A DNA stretch of 64,000 nucleotides from Agrypnia vestita (taxonomy: Eukaryota; Arthropoda; Insecta; Trichoptera; Phryganeidae): NCBI GenBank assembly GCA_016648135.1, contig JADDOH010004253.1:62001-126000 (forward strand), read 5' to 3'. The position numbers and the translations under genes were made by a program. Shown in pieces: positions 42,811 to 53,894 of the stretch. A model generated the notes under the pieces. It was not told the origin of the DNA, did no database searches, and was given only the letters and a program-made list of their open reading frames with translations. The number at the start of each line of letters is the position of its first letter. Position 1 is the first letter of the stretch.

Positions 42811-44097
42811 TAAGGTCCTTACATTTGAAATTGGCGTTTTGCCGTACTGGCAAATTTGATCTCAAATATCTTCTCTTTGGTTAGGAATTCCAAATCCAAA
42901 TTTATACAGCTATTTACTCATGTATTTGTGTTTTGAAAATTATAATTCATTTGTTTTTTCCTCAATTGTTTTTTTCTTTGCGTCACTCAGTTTACAAAAT
43001 GAAAAACTTGAAATATCGCGTTATTTACGAGTACGAGTTCCACCGTGGCACCAGTGCTGCAGAAACGGCTCGAAGGATTAATGATGTGTATGGCGTCGGT
43101 GCCGCAAAAGAAAACACAGTGCGTTTTTGGTTCCAACGTTTTCGTTCTGGAAATTTCGACCTGCAGAACAAGCCCCGTGGACGGCCGGAGACCAAAGTTG
43201 ATAATGAAGAATTGAAGGCTATTGTGGAAGCGGATCCATCGCAAACCACATCCGAGTTAGCTGCAGGCTGCGGTGTTAGTGATAAAACTGTTTTAATCCA
43301 CTTGAAGCAAATTGGTAAGGTGAAAAAGCTTGAAAGGTGGGTACCTCACGAATTGAGTGAAGCAAATCAACAAACGCGCGTTGACTGCTGCGTTGCATTA
43401 CTCAACCGGCACAATAATGAAGGGATTTTAAATCGAATCATTACCTGTGATGAAAAGTGGATCCTGTACGATAATCGGAAGCGCTCATCGCAATGGCTGA
43501 ACCCTGCCGAACCAGCCAAACCATGCCCCAAGCGAAAATTGACTCCAAAAAAGTTACTTGTGAGCGTTTGGTGGACTAGTGCTGGTGTCGTTCACTACAG
43601 CTTTCTTAAATCTGGCCAGACGATTACGGCAGATGTCTATTGTCAGCAACTGCAAACCATGATGGAAAAGCTAGCTGCTAAACAACCGAGGCTGGTTAAT
43701 TGCTCTAGGCCACTGCTGCTTCATGATAACGCTAGACCGCACACTGCACAACAGACGGCTACCAAATTAGAGGAGCTTCAATTGGAATGTCTAAGACATC
43801 CACCGTACTCTCCGGACCTTGCCCCAACAGATTACCATTTTTTTCGAAATTTGGATAACTTCTTGCAAAGGAAAAAATTCAACTCCGATGGGGCAGTCCA
43901 AACCGCCTTCAAAGATTTTATTGATTCCCGTCCGAATGTTTTTTTTAGTAAAGGGATCGATGAACTACCTATGAGATGGCAAAAGTGCATAGATAGCAAT
44001 GGTACATACTTTGATTAAATAAATATATTATAATAAAAAAAAAATCGGCTTTATGTTCCTCCCATACTAAACGCCAATTTCACATGTAAGGACCTAA
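42811..44097 (+). mobile_element. Complete mariner element, 1287 bp
   Basis: Terminal inverted repeats of about 28 bp: left TAAGGTCCTTACATTTGAAA, right (inverted) TTAGGTCCTTACATGTGAAA, continuing TTGGCGTTT; three differences in all. TA target duplication at 42809-42810 and 44098-44099. Length, ends and the single intact transposase frame fit a potentially autonomous mariner. It lies 65 bp from the inverted PLE tail pair. Confidence 0.93.
42999..44018 (+). CDS. Mariner transposase, intact 339 residues
   Basis: Cut-and-paste transposase that binds the terminal repeats and inserts at TA. Residues 1-110 form the paired-like DNA-binding region with two helix-turn-helix motifs (VRFWFQRFRSGNFDL at 41-55; DKTVLIHLKQIG at 95-106). 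The linker motif WVPHEL is at 114-119. Catalytic aspartates are D151 (TCDEKW), D243 (LLLHDNARPH) and D278 (SPDLAPTDYHFF), with exactly 34 residues between the last two, the D,D34D signature. The family is usually about 345 residues. An upstream in-frame ATG at 42933 would add 22 hydrophobic residues; 42999 is preferred because it gives the usual N-terminus. No stop or frameshift is seen, so the protein may be active. Two relics of another mariner lineage are at 16.4 and 45.6 kb. Confidence 0.93.
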   Translation: MKNLKYRVIYEYEFHRGTSAAETARRINDVYGVGAAKENTVRFWFQRFRSGNFDLQNKPRGRPETKVDNEELKAIVEADPSQTTSELAAGCGVSDKTVLIHLKQIGKVKKLERWVPHELSEANQQTRVDCCVALLNRHNNEGILNRIITCDEKWILYDNRKRSSQWLNPAEPAKPCPKRKLTPKKLLVSVWWTSAGVVHYSFLKSGQTITADVYCQQLQTMMEKLAAKQPRLVNCSRPLLLHDNARPHTAQQTATKLEELQLECLRHPPYSPDLAPTDYHFFRNLDNFLQRKKFNSDGAVQTAFKDFIDSRPNVFFSKGIDELPMRWQKCIDSNGTYFD

Positions 44098-44099
44098 TA

Positions 44100-44798
44100 A
44101 CACTGGCGTGCACTTCAAATGGGATACGTTTGTCTTAATTATTAAATTCAAAAGATTTAGCAATAAATAATGTAATTAAATAAATTAAGCACCTATTTAT
44201 TTCCCGCTGTGGGACGGAAATTGTATTTTGAAGTTAAAAGCAATGAAAACTTATTAAGTTATATCAATTATTCACTCTTTGAATGAAGAACTGGCCGCTT
44301 TTCGGATAAATTAAAGCCATTGATTTAGTCTAAAAATTTAATAAAAATCTTTAATTTTAATCGAATTTTATAACATACTAGCTTAACCGTTCGGCTTCGT
44401 ACGCGTAGATTTTTAGTAACCTTTAGTCACATTTTATCAATTTGTGTATTGATCTTAACCATATATAAAAATATGTCGTCACGGACTTTTTTATAGACCT
44501 TTTTGAGTTCTACAACTTCTTTATAGTAAGTATTTAGATCTCTTACCGTTAAGGAAGCGTTCGTAAAAAAACGCATCGCTCGACCATTTTTTCGTCGACT
44601 TTAGTTATAAAATAGGTTACCATGAAAATCCATTTTGTTTTAACGGGATAATATATATAGCCTATATCCATTCTGAATGTCCATTCTAAATGTTGGAGAA
44701 AAAAAATTTGAAATCGGATAAGTAGTTTCGGAGATAACCTCCTACATCCAAACTTACAAACTTTACCTCTTTATATATTGAATATCTCAGAATACATT
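44100..44798. other. Unassigned; ACTAGC-type repeat at 44381-44430
   Basis: 44381-44430 matches the repeat edge at 28704. Further text such as GAAATCGGATAAGTAGTTTC at 44709-44728 is typical of the same class of dispersed repeat. No gene. Confidence 0.45.
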
Positions 44799-44800
44799 TT

Positions 44801-45010
44801 TTGGAAAGGGTGGGCATTCATTGCATTCGAAGTGCACAATTCTATCAACCCATCTTCCTCGAGGTCTTCTCCATGGTCGCGTCCCTGGTAATAATTTCCG
44901 TATGTTGGTTAATTGGAAGAAGAATTTTTTTTACATGTCCAGCCCATCGTAGTCAGTTGATCTTCGGCGTAGCCATGAATCTGGTTAATCATACAAAAAT
45001 CGCAGTTCAT
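44801..45010 (-). pseudogene. LINE ORF2 C-terminal relic
   Basis: Minus strand gives LRWAGHVKKILLP and, in another frame, GTRPWRRPRGRWVDRIVHF. This is the 'LRWaGHv.R' plus 'RPRGRwxDxv' tail of RTE-like ORF2. Frameshifted and short. Confidence 0.7.
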
Positions 45011-45060
45011 GGTTCGACTTGATTTTCCACTGTCCGTTTTCCTATTTGGCCCTTTGGAAA

Positions 45061-45415
45061 TTTTCAGAGTACTTTTCTTAATATTTAGTATGCTTTTTTT
45101 ACAACAATTATAATACAATAGGTCTAAGAATATTTTTATACGTAAGTACAAATTAAAAATATTATTTTTAATATGGGTTCCTTAGCAATGAAATCGCCTT
45201 TTTCTAATACTGGCTAGGATGAAGTTTTTGAAGTTGAAATTTTCAGAGTACCTTTCTTAATATTTAGTATGCTTTTTTTACAACAATTATAATACAATTG
45301 GTCTAAGAATATTTTTATAGGTAATTACTAATTAAAAATATTATTTTTAATATAAGTTCCTTAGCAATGAAATTGCCTTTTTCTAATACTGGCTAGTTTG
45401 AAGTTCTATATCTTG
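45061..45415. repeat. Tandem duplication, period about 179 bp
   Basis: TTTTCAGAGTACTTTTCTTA at 45061 recurs at 45240 with few changes, and both copies end CTTTTTCTAATACTGGCTAG. The two copies are over 90% alike by eye, so the duplication is recent. Confidence 0.9.
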
Positions 45416-45560
45416 TATTCGACTAGGAGTTCAAAATCAACTTAATGTGTTATTGAAGCTACGACATTTATTTTTCAAAATTAGTTATTAATTTGCTTTC
45501 CTGCCGTTTGATATAGCTGTGACTCCGACCATAGAGTAAACAAAAATTCGCGTTCTTTTA

Positions 45561-46019
45561 GAATATGAGTTCCGTCGTGGCACTAACGCTGCACAGACGG
45601 CACGCAATATCAACAATGTGTGTGGACCAAGTACCGCAAATCAGCGCATGGTGCGTTTGCGGTTTGATCGCTTCTGCTCTGTACATTTCGACCGCAACAA
45701 CGAGCCCCGTGGATGACCAGAGACAATTGGCACAATTGGAATAGTCCACTACTTCTCCACGATAATGCTCGTCCACATACTGCACAACGGACCGTCTTAA
45801 AATCACAAGATCTTTAACTAGAAACTCTCCGTCACCCACCTTACACGCCAGAACTTGGGAACAAAACAAGGGAAAAATTACAACTTCAATGAGGCGTTGA
45901 AAAACGCTTTTAAAGAATTCATCGATTCCCGTCCCCAGAATTTCTATGGAAATGGCTTCAATGAACTTCCATCACAACGGAAAAAGCGCATAGACAACAA
46001 CGGCCGATACTTAGATTAA
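45561..46019 (+). pseudogene. Mariner relic with large internal deletion
   Basis: Starts EYEFRRGTNAAQTARNINNV and RMVRLRFDRFCSVHFDRNN, ends FNEALKNAFKEFIDSRPQNF and RIDNNGRYLD before a stop at 46017-46019. A deletion joins the N-terminal domain to the region of the second Asp, so the first catalytic Asp is missing. It belongs to the same lineage as 16434-17385 (NAAQTA, FKEFIDSRP). Terminal repeats not identified. Confidence 0.88.
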
Positions 46020-46855
46020 TGAAATATATACTTTTCATAAAAAAAATTGTTTGAATTTTTCTGTATTTATTTATTTATCTTCATATTGATACATGCCGGT
46101 AGGAAAAGGAGACACTTATTTTACTATGAAGAATCTGTGCCGAGATGAGCACTTCACAAAATAGTGAGAACAAAACAATATGAAACAAAATCTGCTACTA
46201 AATAACTCGTAAATTAATCAATTAATTCACTTAATTAATTAATAAACCGGTAATTGCAAAATTAAGGACCTAATGTATTCTTATTCCGGTAATTTTTCTT
46301 TTTTCTTTTCTTCTTTCTTTCAAGATAAGTCAGGAATATATTTAATCCGCTTACAATTGTACATTACATGTATGTATAACAACCAGATGAATTTGGGTTT
46401 ACCTTACTAATACATATTTGGTTATTAATTCCTACGGTGGATAAATTTACATTATACATAAGACAATTTTAAGCTGGGTTTCAAGCATATATGCTAGATG
46501 GTATTGATTTACCAACAAAACCTTACAGTCAATGTGAAAAAATATTAATTTAGAAAGTTAAACAATTTTTTTGTCTTACCTTATTTGAACCATCGTTTTC
46601 AAAGTAATAACTCGCAATATTTTTTAATAATGATAATCTAGACTCAGAGTGGCATCTGTCAATATAAAATCAAATATGAGTTGGTCGCTTGAGTAAAACT
46701 TTATTAAGTATTTTCGTGTATGTAGGTACTTATTTTATTAACGCCACTATCATTATCTTTTTATTTCTCACTGTAAGCCAAGTTAAATGCTGAAATAAAT
46801 GTTCTTTTCGCGCTTTATTCGTTGAATGGATTTGGACTATCATCACTCTGTTTAC
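46020..46855. other. Unassigned AT-rich stretch
   Basis: No ORF or shared repeat recognised. Confidence 0.4.
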
Positions 46856-46857
46856 TG

Positions 46858-46990
46858 AGACTCGAAAAAGCTGACCAAACTATTGCCACAGATTCTTCAG
46901 CCATAATCTTATCTTTCTACCTTCAATCCTTTCCAGCATTATGAGATACAAGATCTTATACTTCTCATTATATATTCAAAAAATTTCGTA
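46858..46990 (-). pseudogene. LINE ORF2 C-terminal relic
   Basis: Minus strand reads EKYKILYLIMLERIEGRKIR then LWLKNLWQ, like the '..y.ll.lileGkieGkR..GRrr.sWlkNlr.w' tail of RTE/CFDP2-type LINEs. It would lie just downstream of the segment seen at 33893-34203 in the same family. Confidence 0.65.
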
Positions 46991-48108
46991 TACTTATTTT
47001 ATTAGTGCGAACCATAACATATTCAATCGTATGACCAAAATAATTTGGATGGATAGATCTTTAGGGAAGGTTAGTAGGTCGTGGAATTAAGGAGGGCTCG
47101 ATTGTATTATCGATGTTTATTTCTCCCAGGGTTAAGCACCGGGAGCAAATGAAAATGTGCAGTAAGGAATTAGAACTAAAATAATTAAATTACTGACTGA
47201 CTGAACTAATGACTGTTGCAATGTCGAGGGCTACTGTTTATGTAGCCCGCTGATCATTGTTCACTCTCCTTTCAGTCGGGAACCTTATCGCTGACCGATG
47301 AACTTTGAATATCTGGTTAGGTCATCAAATCCATTGGGTAGTACAGCGTTCTCTCAACGCTCCTAGATACGGTGGATGTAATTCCCGTGCTGGTAAGACT
47401 GCTGACGCTATGCGTACATTACCCCTCACAGATACATCCAGTTTATTTTGATCCTTTTTCTGTGGATCAACGCCCCAAATAGACCATCACTTTAGTAAGT
47501 TTACAAGTTTTCATTCCTAAAAATAATACCTAGAACGTACATCACTTACTAACTCAGTATCTATTTTTAATACTGTAGCAGCAAGCCTTTCTTAAGTAAC
47601 CAATGTATTTTACTCGCCTTAATTCCATCATTATTTCAGAAACACAGGTAAAAAATCCAGGGAATTTTTTACAATAAAAGTTACCAGCAACATCACCTCA
47701 AATTCCCAATAATAATAATAATTTCAAATGTCCTTCTATCCAATAGATGGTCATTTTTTTTAAAATTAATATGGTTTCAAAATTGTTATTAAATAAAATG
47801 GAAACTTTGACTTCATGCTTTTTAAAAAAAAATACTAAATTATTTATTTTAATATTTCAATTTTTTACTATTCCAGTTGAATGTAAATTAAAACTAATAA
47901 GTGCATCCATTACTATATCGTCATTGATATTAATCATTAATCGAAATAAATATTTCTCTTTGTAACAATGTCCGTCACTATCGCTCCAATAATAACGAGG
48001 TAAAATATATACTAATAAAGTATAATTCTCTATTTAGCAATGTCACTCTAGATAGCGCTGTTCTCACAGCCTTAACTGGTGGCCGAAATATATATAACTA
48101 GCCGTAAT
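46991..48108. other. Unassigned; mixed composition 47086-47440
   Basis: 47086-47440 is GC-richer and non-repetitive within the window. 48025-48060 holds a GATAGCGCTGTTCTCAC motif like that at 33552. No gene recognised. Confidence 0.35.
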
Positions 48109-48119
48109 CCCATGATAAA

Positions 48120-48230
48120 TCACTTATTTACTTACTTACTTACTTACCATCACGCCGTTTTCCCGCGGGGGTAGGCAGAGAGGATTATTATTTATTATCA
48201 CGGGACATGATAATAAATAATAACGACCCT
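48120..48230 (-). repeat. LINE-tail-like fragment and hairpin
   Basis: (ACTT)n at 48126-48146 followed by CCATCACGCCGTTTTCCCG and GGGGGTAGGCAGAGAGG matches 7680-7715. Inside it a perfect 15-bp hairpin occupies 48185-48199 and 48209-48223 with a nine-base loop. Confidence 0.55.
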
Positions 48231-48560
48231 TACGTATGTAATACCAGTAGGTTACGGACATTACGGACTGACAAAAATTCGGAATCATGATAGTTGATAA
48301 AAGTACGTCATTTTTGATATAAAAAATAATTTCACAGTTTCTACAAATTTTAAATATTCCCATTCAATTTGCTAATGAAAACTCACAACGTATTGCGGTT
48401 TCAAAACAAGTCAGAATCCCGCAAAGCTAAATAAAGAGCCCAAAAATACATTATTTGTTCCGTGTTTGGGAGGTATGTCATCGTACGTCAGTATTTCAAA
48501 TCTGTGTCGGCATTCAAATCACGCGTCGGGGTTTCGGCGCATGAACATGAAAATCTGAAT
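48231..48560. other. Unassigned
   Basis: No recognised feature before the satellite. Confidence 0.35.
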
Positions 48561-48566
48561 AAAAAT

Positions 48567-48881
48567 GTGAAGCAGACGGGCTGTAAAAGTCTATATTCCA
48601 CGCAACATTGTAACACGAGAGTAACTCTATATTCGTTCATCACACTATGCGTGTGTAAAGGTATGTAACAATCAATCCATACAATAAATATTTATAATTA
48701 AGATAAATTATGATAAATGTGAAGCAGACGGGCTGTAAAAGTCTATATTCCACGCAACATTGTAACACGAGAGTAACACTATATTCGTTCATCACACTTT
48801 GCATGTGTAAAGGTATGTAACAATCTATCCATATAATAAATATTTAAAATTAAAATAAATTATGATAAATGTGAAGCAGAC
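48567..48881. repeat. Satellite array, left part (~152-bp units)
   Basis: GTGAAGCAGAC starts units at 48567, 48719 and 48871. Units share GGGCTGTAAAAGTCTATATT, CGCAACATTGTAACACGAG and a TAAATATTTATAATTAAGAT region. The third unit is cut after AGAC by the 4557-bp insertion. Confidence 0.9.
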
Positions 48882-49333
48882 TGTAACGTAAGCTACCTGT
48901 ACACCTAAAGCTATATACCTAACTATAAAGTTTAATAATATAAGTTTTACGAAAAGCCCAAAGCTTGAGACTTTAAGCTACCGAATTAAGCTTTATTATG
49001 ACTTTTGTGACTTTTAAGCACACACTTTATGCTTTAAGCTTCTAGATGAAAACTTGAGTCGAACTTAGAACTTCGGAAGTATATTTACATGAAAGCTAAT
49101 ATTATTTTTTTTTTGTTAAGAATTTATATTTTCAAAATTGGCCAGTCGTGATCTATCTAGTGGTTAGGAAAATTCCCCCTCCGTTGTGTTCGTAGCTATC
49201 CAAAATTCTTTTGATACGTGGTGAGATTCGTATTCTTATTAACGCGACTAGACTAATATAGAACGAATTCTTACCTAACTATGGAAATAACAACGCACGT
49301 AACTAATCCGTACTCGTAAATAACATAACGGAT

Positions 49334-49534
49334 TTGTTTACTAAAGATGATAGATCGCCTAACCGTTATCGACTCGAAATCCACGTACAATCTTCGAACA
49401 CTTATAGACGAAATGCCAGAGACATAAAACATATTTCCGAAATTACTTTGGCCCTTCTAGAAACCGTTCCAGAATTCTACAGTTTCGCCTATACGAGAGA
49501 TAGCCGATATCGTCCACGTCCTGAGTCGGCCTAA
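49334..49534 (+). other. 66-codon ORF inside the insertion, unknown
   Basis: Polar, non-repetitive composition (DDRSPNRYRLEIHVQ, NARDIKHISEITLALLE) unlike AT-driven chance frames. No domain recognised and no neighbouring frame continues it, so it is only a weak candidate remnant of a gene. Confidence 0.2.
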
Positions 49535-50048
49535 AAGCCAACTATATGCGGCGTAGCTGAGGAATAAACGCTAGTAGCAAAACTTCCCTACATTGCACCG
49601 CCATAACTATAATACCACCGGGTATAAAATATTGAACTATAAGACAATACAATCGTTGCCAAGTTAACGGCATACGCTAAAGATTCTGCCCGCCTTGATT
49701 ATCAATACCTCACAATAGCAGCTTAGAACAGTGTCAGCACAACCACATGCGGCACCCATTTATGACGGATTTACAAGATATAATAGCATACGTTATATTC
49801 AAAAATACAAGTAAGAAACCTACCAATAGCGCGTCCCACGTTGTCCGATCTGCTCAATCTGTTCATAGTACATAGTGGGGAAGACAAACATATTTATAAC
49901 AACTAGGCGCAACAGAGGCTCAGGGCAAGCTTTGTCTGACATTATCACAGCCCTAGATTCTAAGGGAATGGAAGATACAGTTTTGTAAGTGAAATTTAAG
50001 AAGTGTCTAACCACTTCTGTTCAAACGTGGATTCTAGATGCCTCCCCC

Positions 50049-50095
50049 CCCTGTAGGGGGGAGGGGGATGCGGCCCCAGAGCATCGCCGCATCCG
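50049..50095. repeat. Two adjacent GC-rich hairpins
   Basis: CCTCCCCCC...GGGGGGAGG around CTGTA, then GGATGCGGC with GCCGCATCC 14 bases further on. Both are near-perfect inverted repeats. The C/G tract could also form unusual DNA structure. Confidence 0.6.
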
Positions 50096-51598
50096 GTGGT
50101 TAACTCCTGTTTAGACATAACCTCCCACACTAAGCTGCAGACCAAGATCAAGCCGAGACTCTATTGCTCCTGCTGGAATCCTCCGAAGTCCTCGCTTCCC
50201 GGCGACAAACATATCAGGAAGAAATCCCGCGTCTGATATTAAGGTTTGTATATTATCCCGCGGGGCAGTCAAATTGACTGGTGTATAATGATGAGGATCC
50301 CACGTTGCGGCTACATGAGCCGGATTATTATGATGTTTACTGCTGATTAAAGGGCTGAATGAACTAACTGGGTGACTGGAAAAGACTCTTCCTTGAGCGC
50401 GTCAGTCAGAGCCATGTTAGCATCGCCAATTATAGTTGATGCGATTGATCCCACGGTGTAGTCTTATTGACTAGAGATATTAAATGATGGTAAATCAGCA
50501 TGATTATTACAGTTGACTGTGTAATTCCTGATATGTTTCTCGCTGGCCGGGAAAGGAGAACCCCGAAGGTCTCTGTATACAGCAAGTTAGAAAAGGTGGT
50601 GAATGATGAGAATGATGGTGTTAGTAATGTCCTCGCGCAGTGTATAGATTATTAAATTGCTTCCTGCTTCTCGTAGTTGCTCGTCCATGCGGAACGCCCT
50701 GTCTCGTACGTTGATGAGGTCTCAAACGAAGGTTTTGATTGAGGTACGGCTACCTGAGTCTTATAGCTGACATTCATGAACATTCATATCCGGAATTCGA
50801 GCTCGTCGGGCCAAGGGGAGTGAAAGAACGTAGGGGCTTCTTCCCTCCGGCTGTGTTTGAGGCACGACGCTCTGGTCCGATTCGAAATGCTTCACCTTTG
50901 CTTGACTGAACACATTTTAACTGTGTGGAGGCTTTGCGCAATTCTACTTAGACCCACCCAGAGTGTCCCCGCAGTCCCGTTCATCCCCTGGACCGAGAAC
51001 ACGCACCCCGTCATTTGATCCCAGTTACATACAACTATCTGTATCGCGAGTGTATCTCTTTCTTCAATCCCCTTCATTATTCCATTTATACAACAATCAC
51101 GTGACTAACCTCGAGAGTCTAGCACCGGTAATAAGATCTCATTATGCTACGTTGGAAGTTAATATTGCACAACCGGACGAGATGCCTATTTCCCGCGATC
51201 CTATTTAATTTGTAAAACGCAATAATATGTATTTATATATGTTAGTAAAACGTTTGAAATGCAGAATGCACGTACAATGACCTCGCTTCTATCCTAAAGA
51301 TAATTAAGAAATAATTCCGACGTCACGCCCCGACAAGTACCAACTAGTTACCGCGTCCGTTGCCGTCGAACTCTGAACCCACGTAATGAAATGAATAGTG
51401 ACCATGTGACAATGACAAATTATATAGCACGAACATTCCATTTGATACACATAAGAAAATAAAGAATGAATAATATTAAAGGTTCTTATCTTATTTCTGT
51501 AGTTGGTCTGCTTCTGAGATGGCATCCTGATCCGAAGTAATATAACGGGTACTCTCCAAAATTGAGCAATTAACAGCGCTTGTATAGCCCTTCACTTC

Positions 51599-52124
51599 CC
51601 TTGTATATATATTTTAATATCAGCGCCTGTAAAACTGTATTAGATCCTAGAAACAAGAAAACTATTCCCTCTACGCCGAGCACATACAGAACATAAACCC
51701 CTTCAAACTAGTTCATCTACGCCGTACAGTGATATCACGTGCAGACATAAACAATATAATTACAAGTATGCTTGCGTCCCGCCGACTGGACGCCTGTGTT
51801 TTCGAATAACAACTTTCCAGTCATGTATTTAACATAACGTCCTCCTTGTGTGTATGTGTGCTCCAATATCTGTCATCCAGTTAATGGTTCCCAAAATAGT
51901 GTTTTCCTTGTATATATATTTCAATATCAGCACCTGTAAACCTGTATAGGATCCTAGAAACAAGAAGACTATTCCCTCTACGCCGAGCACATGCAGAACA
52001 TAAGCCCTTTCAAACTAGTTCATCTACGCCGTATAGTGATATCACAAGCAGACATAAACAATATAATTACAAGTATGCTTGCGTCCCGCCGACTGGACGC
52101 CTATGTTTTCCAATAACAACTTTC
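51599..52124. repeat. Direct duplication spaced 307 bp
   Basis: 51599-51817 and 51906-52124 are about 219 bp each and over 90% alike by eye, sharing CTACGCCGAGCACAT, CAAACTAGTTCATCTACG and GCTTGCGTCCCGCCGACTGG. Confidence 0.85.
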
Positions 52125-53079
52125 CTTCCATCGAGAACGCTGCTCGTTAGTACAAAATTTCCGCGATCCTTAGCTGAAGACCGGCTGTATCTAAATTAAT
52201 TATTTCTATACAATATATACAATTCGAAATACGTTTTTATAAGAACTTGATAGGAACAAATCGTGTTTAAAACGATTGCCCAATGATACGCAATACAAAC
52301 ATGTACCTTGTCCAATAATCTCACATCCGTGTTTTAATAAAATAAATATAAAATCCAGATGCATTTTTAAAATAAATTATTTGTAGGAAATTTCTCGTAC
52401 GATCTGAACCCATATCACACTGACAATCGTGATATCAAAACCACATAAATACTCCGATCCCAATCATTCCCAAAACAATACAAATCACATAGAAATCCGT
52501 GTATTCAATCGCCAGTATAGATAACATAGCATTCTTTTGCATAAAGATACATCCGCCTTGAAGAATCTCTCGTACATTCCGAACCTCGCGACATTAAATA
52601 TACACAATTATTCTGAATTTCAAGTCCCACGAAACAAACACGAAACACCCTTCGTCAGTAAAATATTCCATTTTAAAGCCTTTATATCTTTGGTAATATA
52701 TGAATATCAAATTTAAATGACTTTCCATATGAACAGCGACAGAATTAAATATTTCATAAGCGTTATGCAATAATTCACCCGCTGGAATTATCACAGCCGC
52801 AATATTACGATTTCTTGTATATTAAATCTGATGCGCGCATAGTAATAATTATCCCTAGGCCCAAAATACGTAACAAAACAATCCACAACATGTATCAATA
52901 TTTGTTACGATCCAGAAAGTTCTAAATTGAATACACGAAAAAGGCAATAGAAATAAATAATATTGAAAATTCTTAGCTGTTTCTTCGAGTGTTGCTGCCT
53001 CCGTGACTCACTGATGGTATTTCGTGATGGTCCTCTCTCCACAAGAGCCTCCGGCCGACGTTGATGCTGAAGAAAGAAA

Positions 53080-53240
53080 AAGGGCGATCCTCGAATTTGT
53101 ATGGCTTATATAGTCTAAATTTCTCGCCATTTTTGACTCCAACCGACGTGTAAAGGTAAAGGTCTATCTCTTAGAACGCCTCCTATTGGTCGAATCCGTT
53201 CCGCGGACAACCGTTTTTTTTGATTGGCTCGCTTCGTCAA
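53080..53240 (-). promoter_or_regulatory. Promoter-like block of the insertion
   Basis: On the minus strand, two CCAAT motifs (near 53226 and 53188) precede a TATATAA box (53112-53106), then GCCATACAAATTCG and, 40 bases on, TTCAGCATC as a possible initiator. This is a polymerase II promoter layout about 330 bp inside the TGTAACGATATT end, as expected for an LTR U3. Confidence 0.5.
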
Positions 53241-53438
53241 AATAAGATAACATAAAGCCTGCTTTACATGCCCGCGTGCATAAATAATAAAGCTCGCCCG
53301 CACCTACTTATCCGGCAAATATTTAATTATAGAGTATTTATGAATTGTGGTGCTTCTCCTTATCATGAGCTTTTAGCAGATAGATATTTTTGTATAATTT
53401 TTCAGCAATGTCTATTTGAATAGGCCAATATCGTTACA

Positions 53439-53893
53439 AGACGAGCTGTAAAAGTCTATATTCCACGCAACATTGTAACACGAGAGTAACTATATATTCG
53501 TTCATCACACTATGCGTGTGTAAAGGGTATGTAACAATTAATCCATGTTATAAATATTTATAATTAAAATAAATTTTGATAAATGTGAAGCAGACAGGCT
53601 GTAAAAGTCTGTATTCCTCGCAACATTTTAAAACGTGGGTAACTTGTATATTCGTTCCTTACACTATGCGTGTGTAAAAATATGGAACAATCATTCCATA
53701 TTATAAATATTTTAATTACCTAAGATAAATTTTGATAAATGTGAAGCAGACAAGCTGTAGAAGTCTGTATTCAACGCAACATTGTAATACGAGTGTAATT
53801 TATATATTCGTTTCCCACACTATGCATGTGTAAAAGTATGCAACAATCATTGCATATTATAAATATTTTAATTAAGATAAATTTTGATAAATT
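53439..53893. repeat. Satellite array, right part
   Basis: Resumes with AGACGAGCTGTAAAAGTC. Further unit starts GTGAAGCAGAC lie at 53585 and 53741 (spacing 153 and 156). Units are more diverged than those on the left; the array fades at about 53893. Confidence 0.85.
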
Positions 53894-53894
53894 G

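Larger units (their letters stand above)
48882..53438 (-). mobile_element. 4557-bp insertion with TGTAACG...CGTTACA ends
   Basis: It splits a satellite unit exactly in register. AGAC lies on both sides (48878-48881, 53439-53442) as a 4-bp duplication. Ends are TGTAACG and CGTTACA, the TG...CA form of LTR retroelements; the 4-bp duplication also fits Ty3-type LTR elements or Ginger-type DNA transposons. A promoter-like block lies near the high end on the minus strand, arguing for minus orientation. I could not find a second LTR copy, a primer-binding site, or RT, integrase or gag domains. Internal structure: hairpins 50041-50095 and a 307-bp-spaced duplication. It is either a non-autonomous LTR element with diverged LTRs, a very long solo LTR, or an unknown element. 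Confidence 0.65.

Noticed and set aside
48882..53438. Polinton or other virus-like large element
   Set aside because: No AG ends, no 6-bp duplication and no polymerase, capsid or integrase frame; size is too small.
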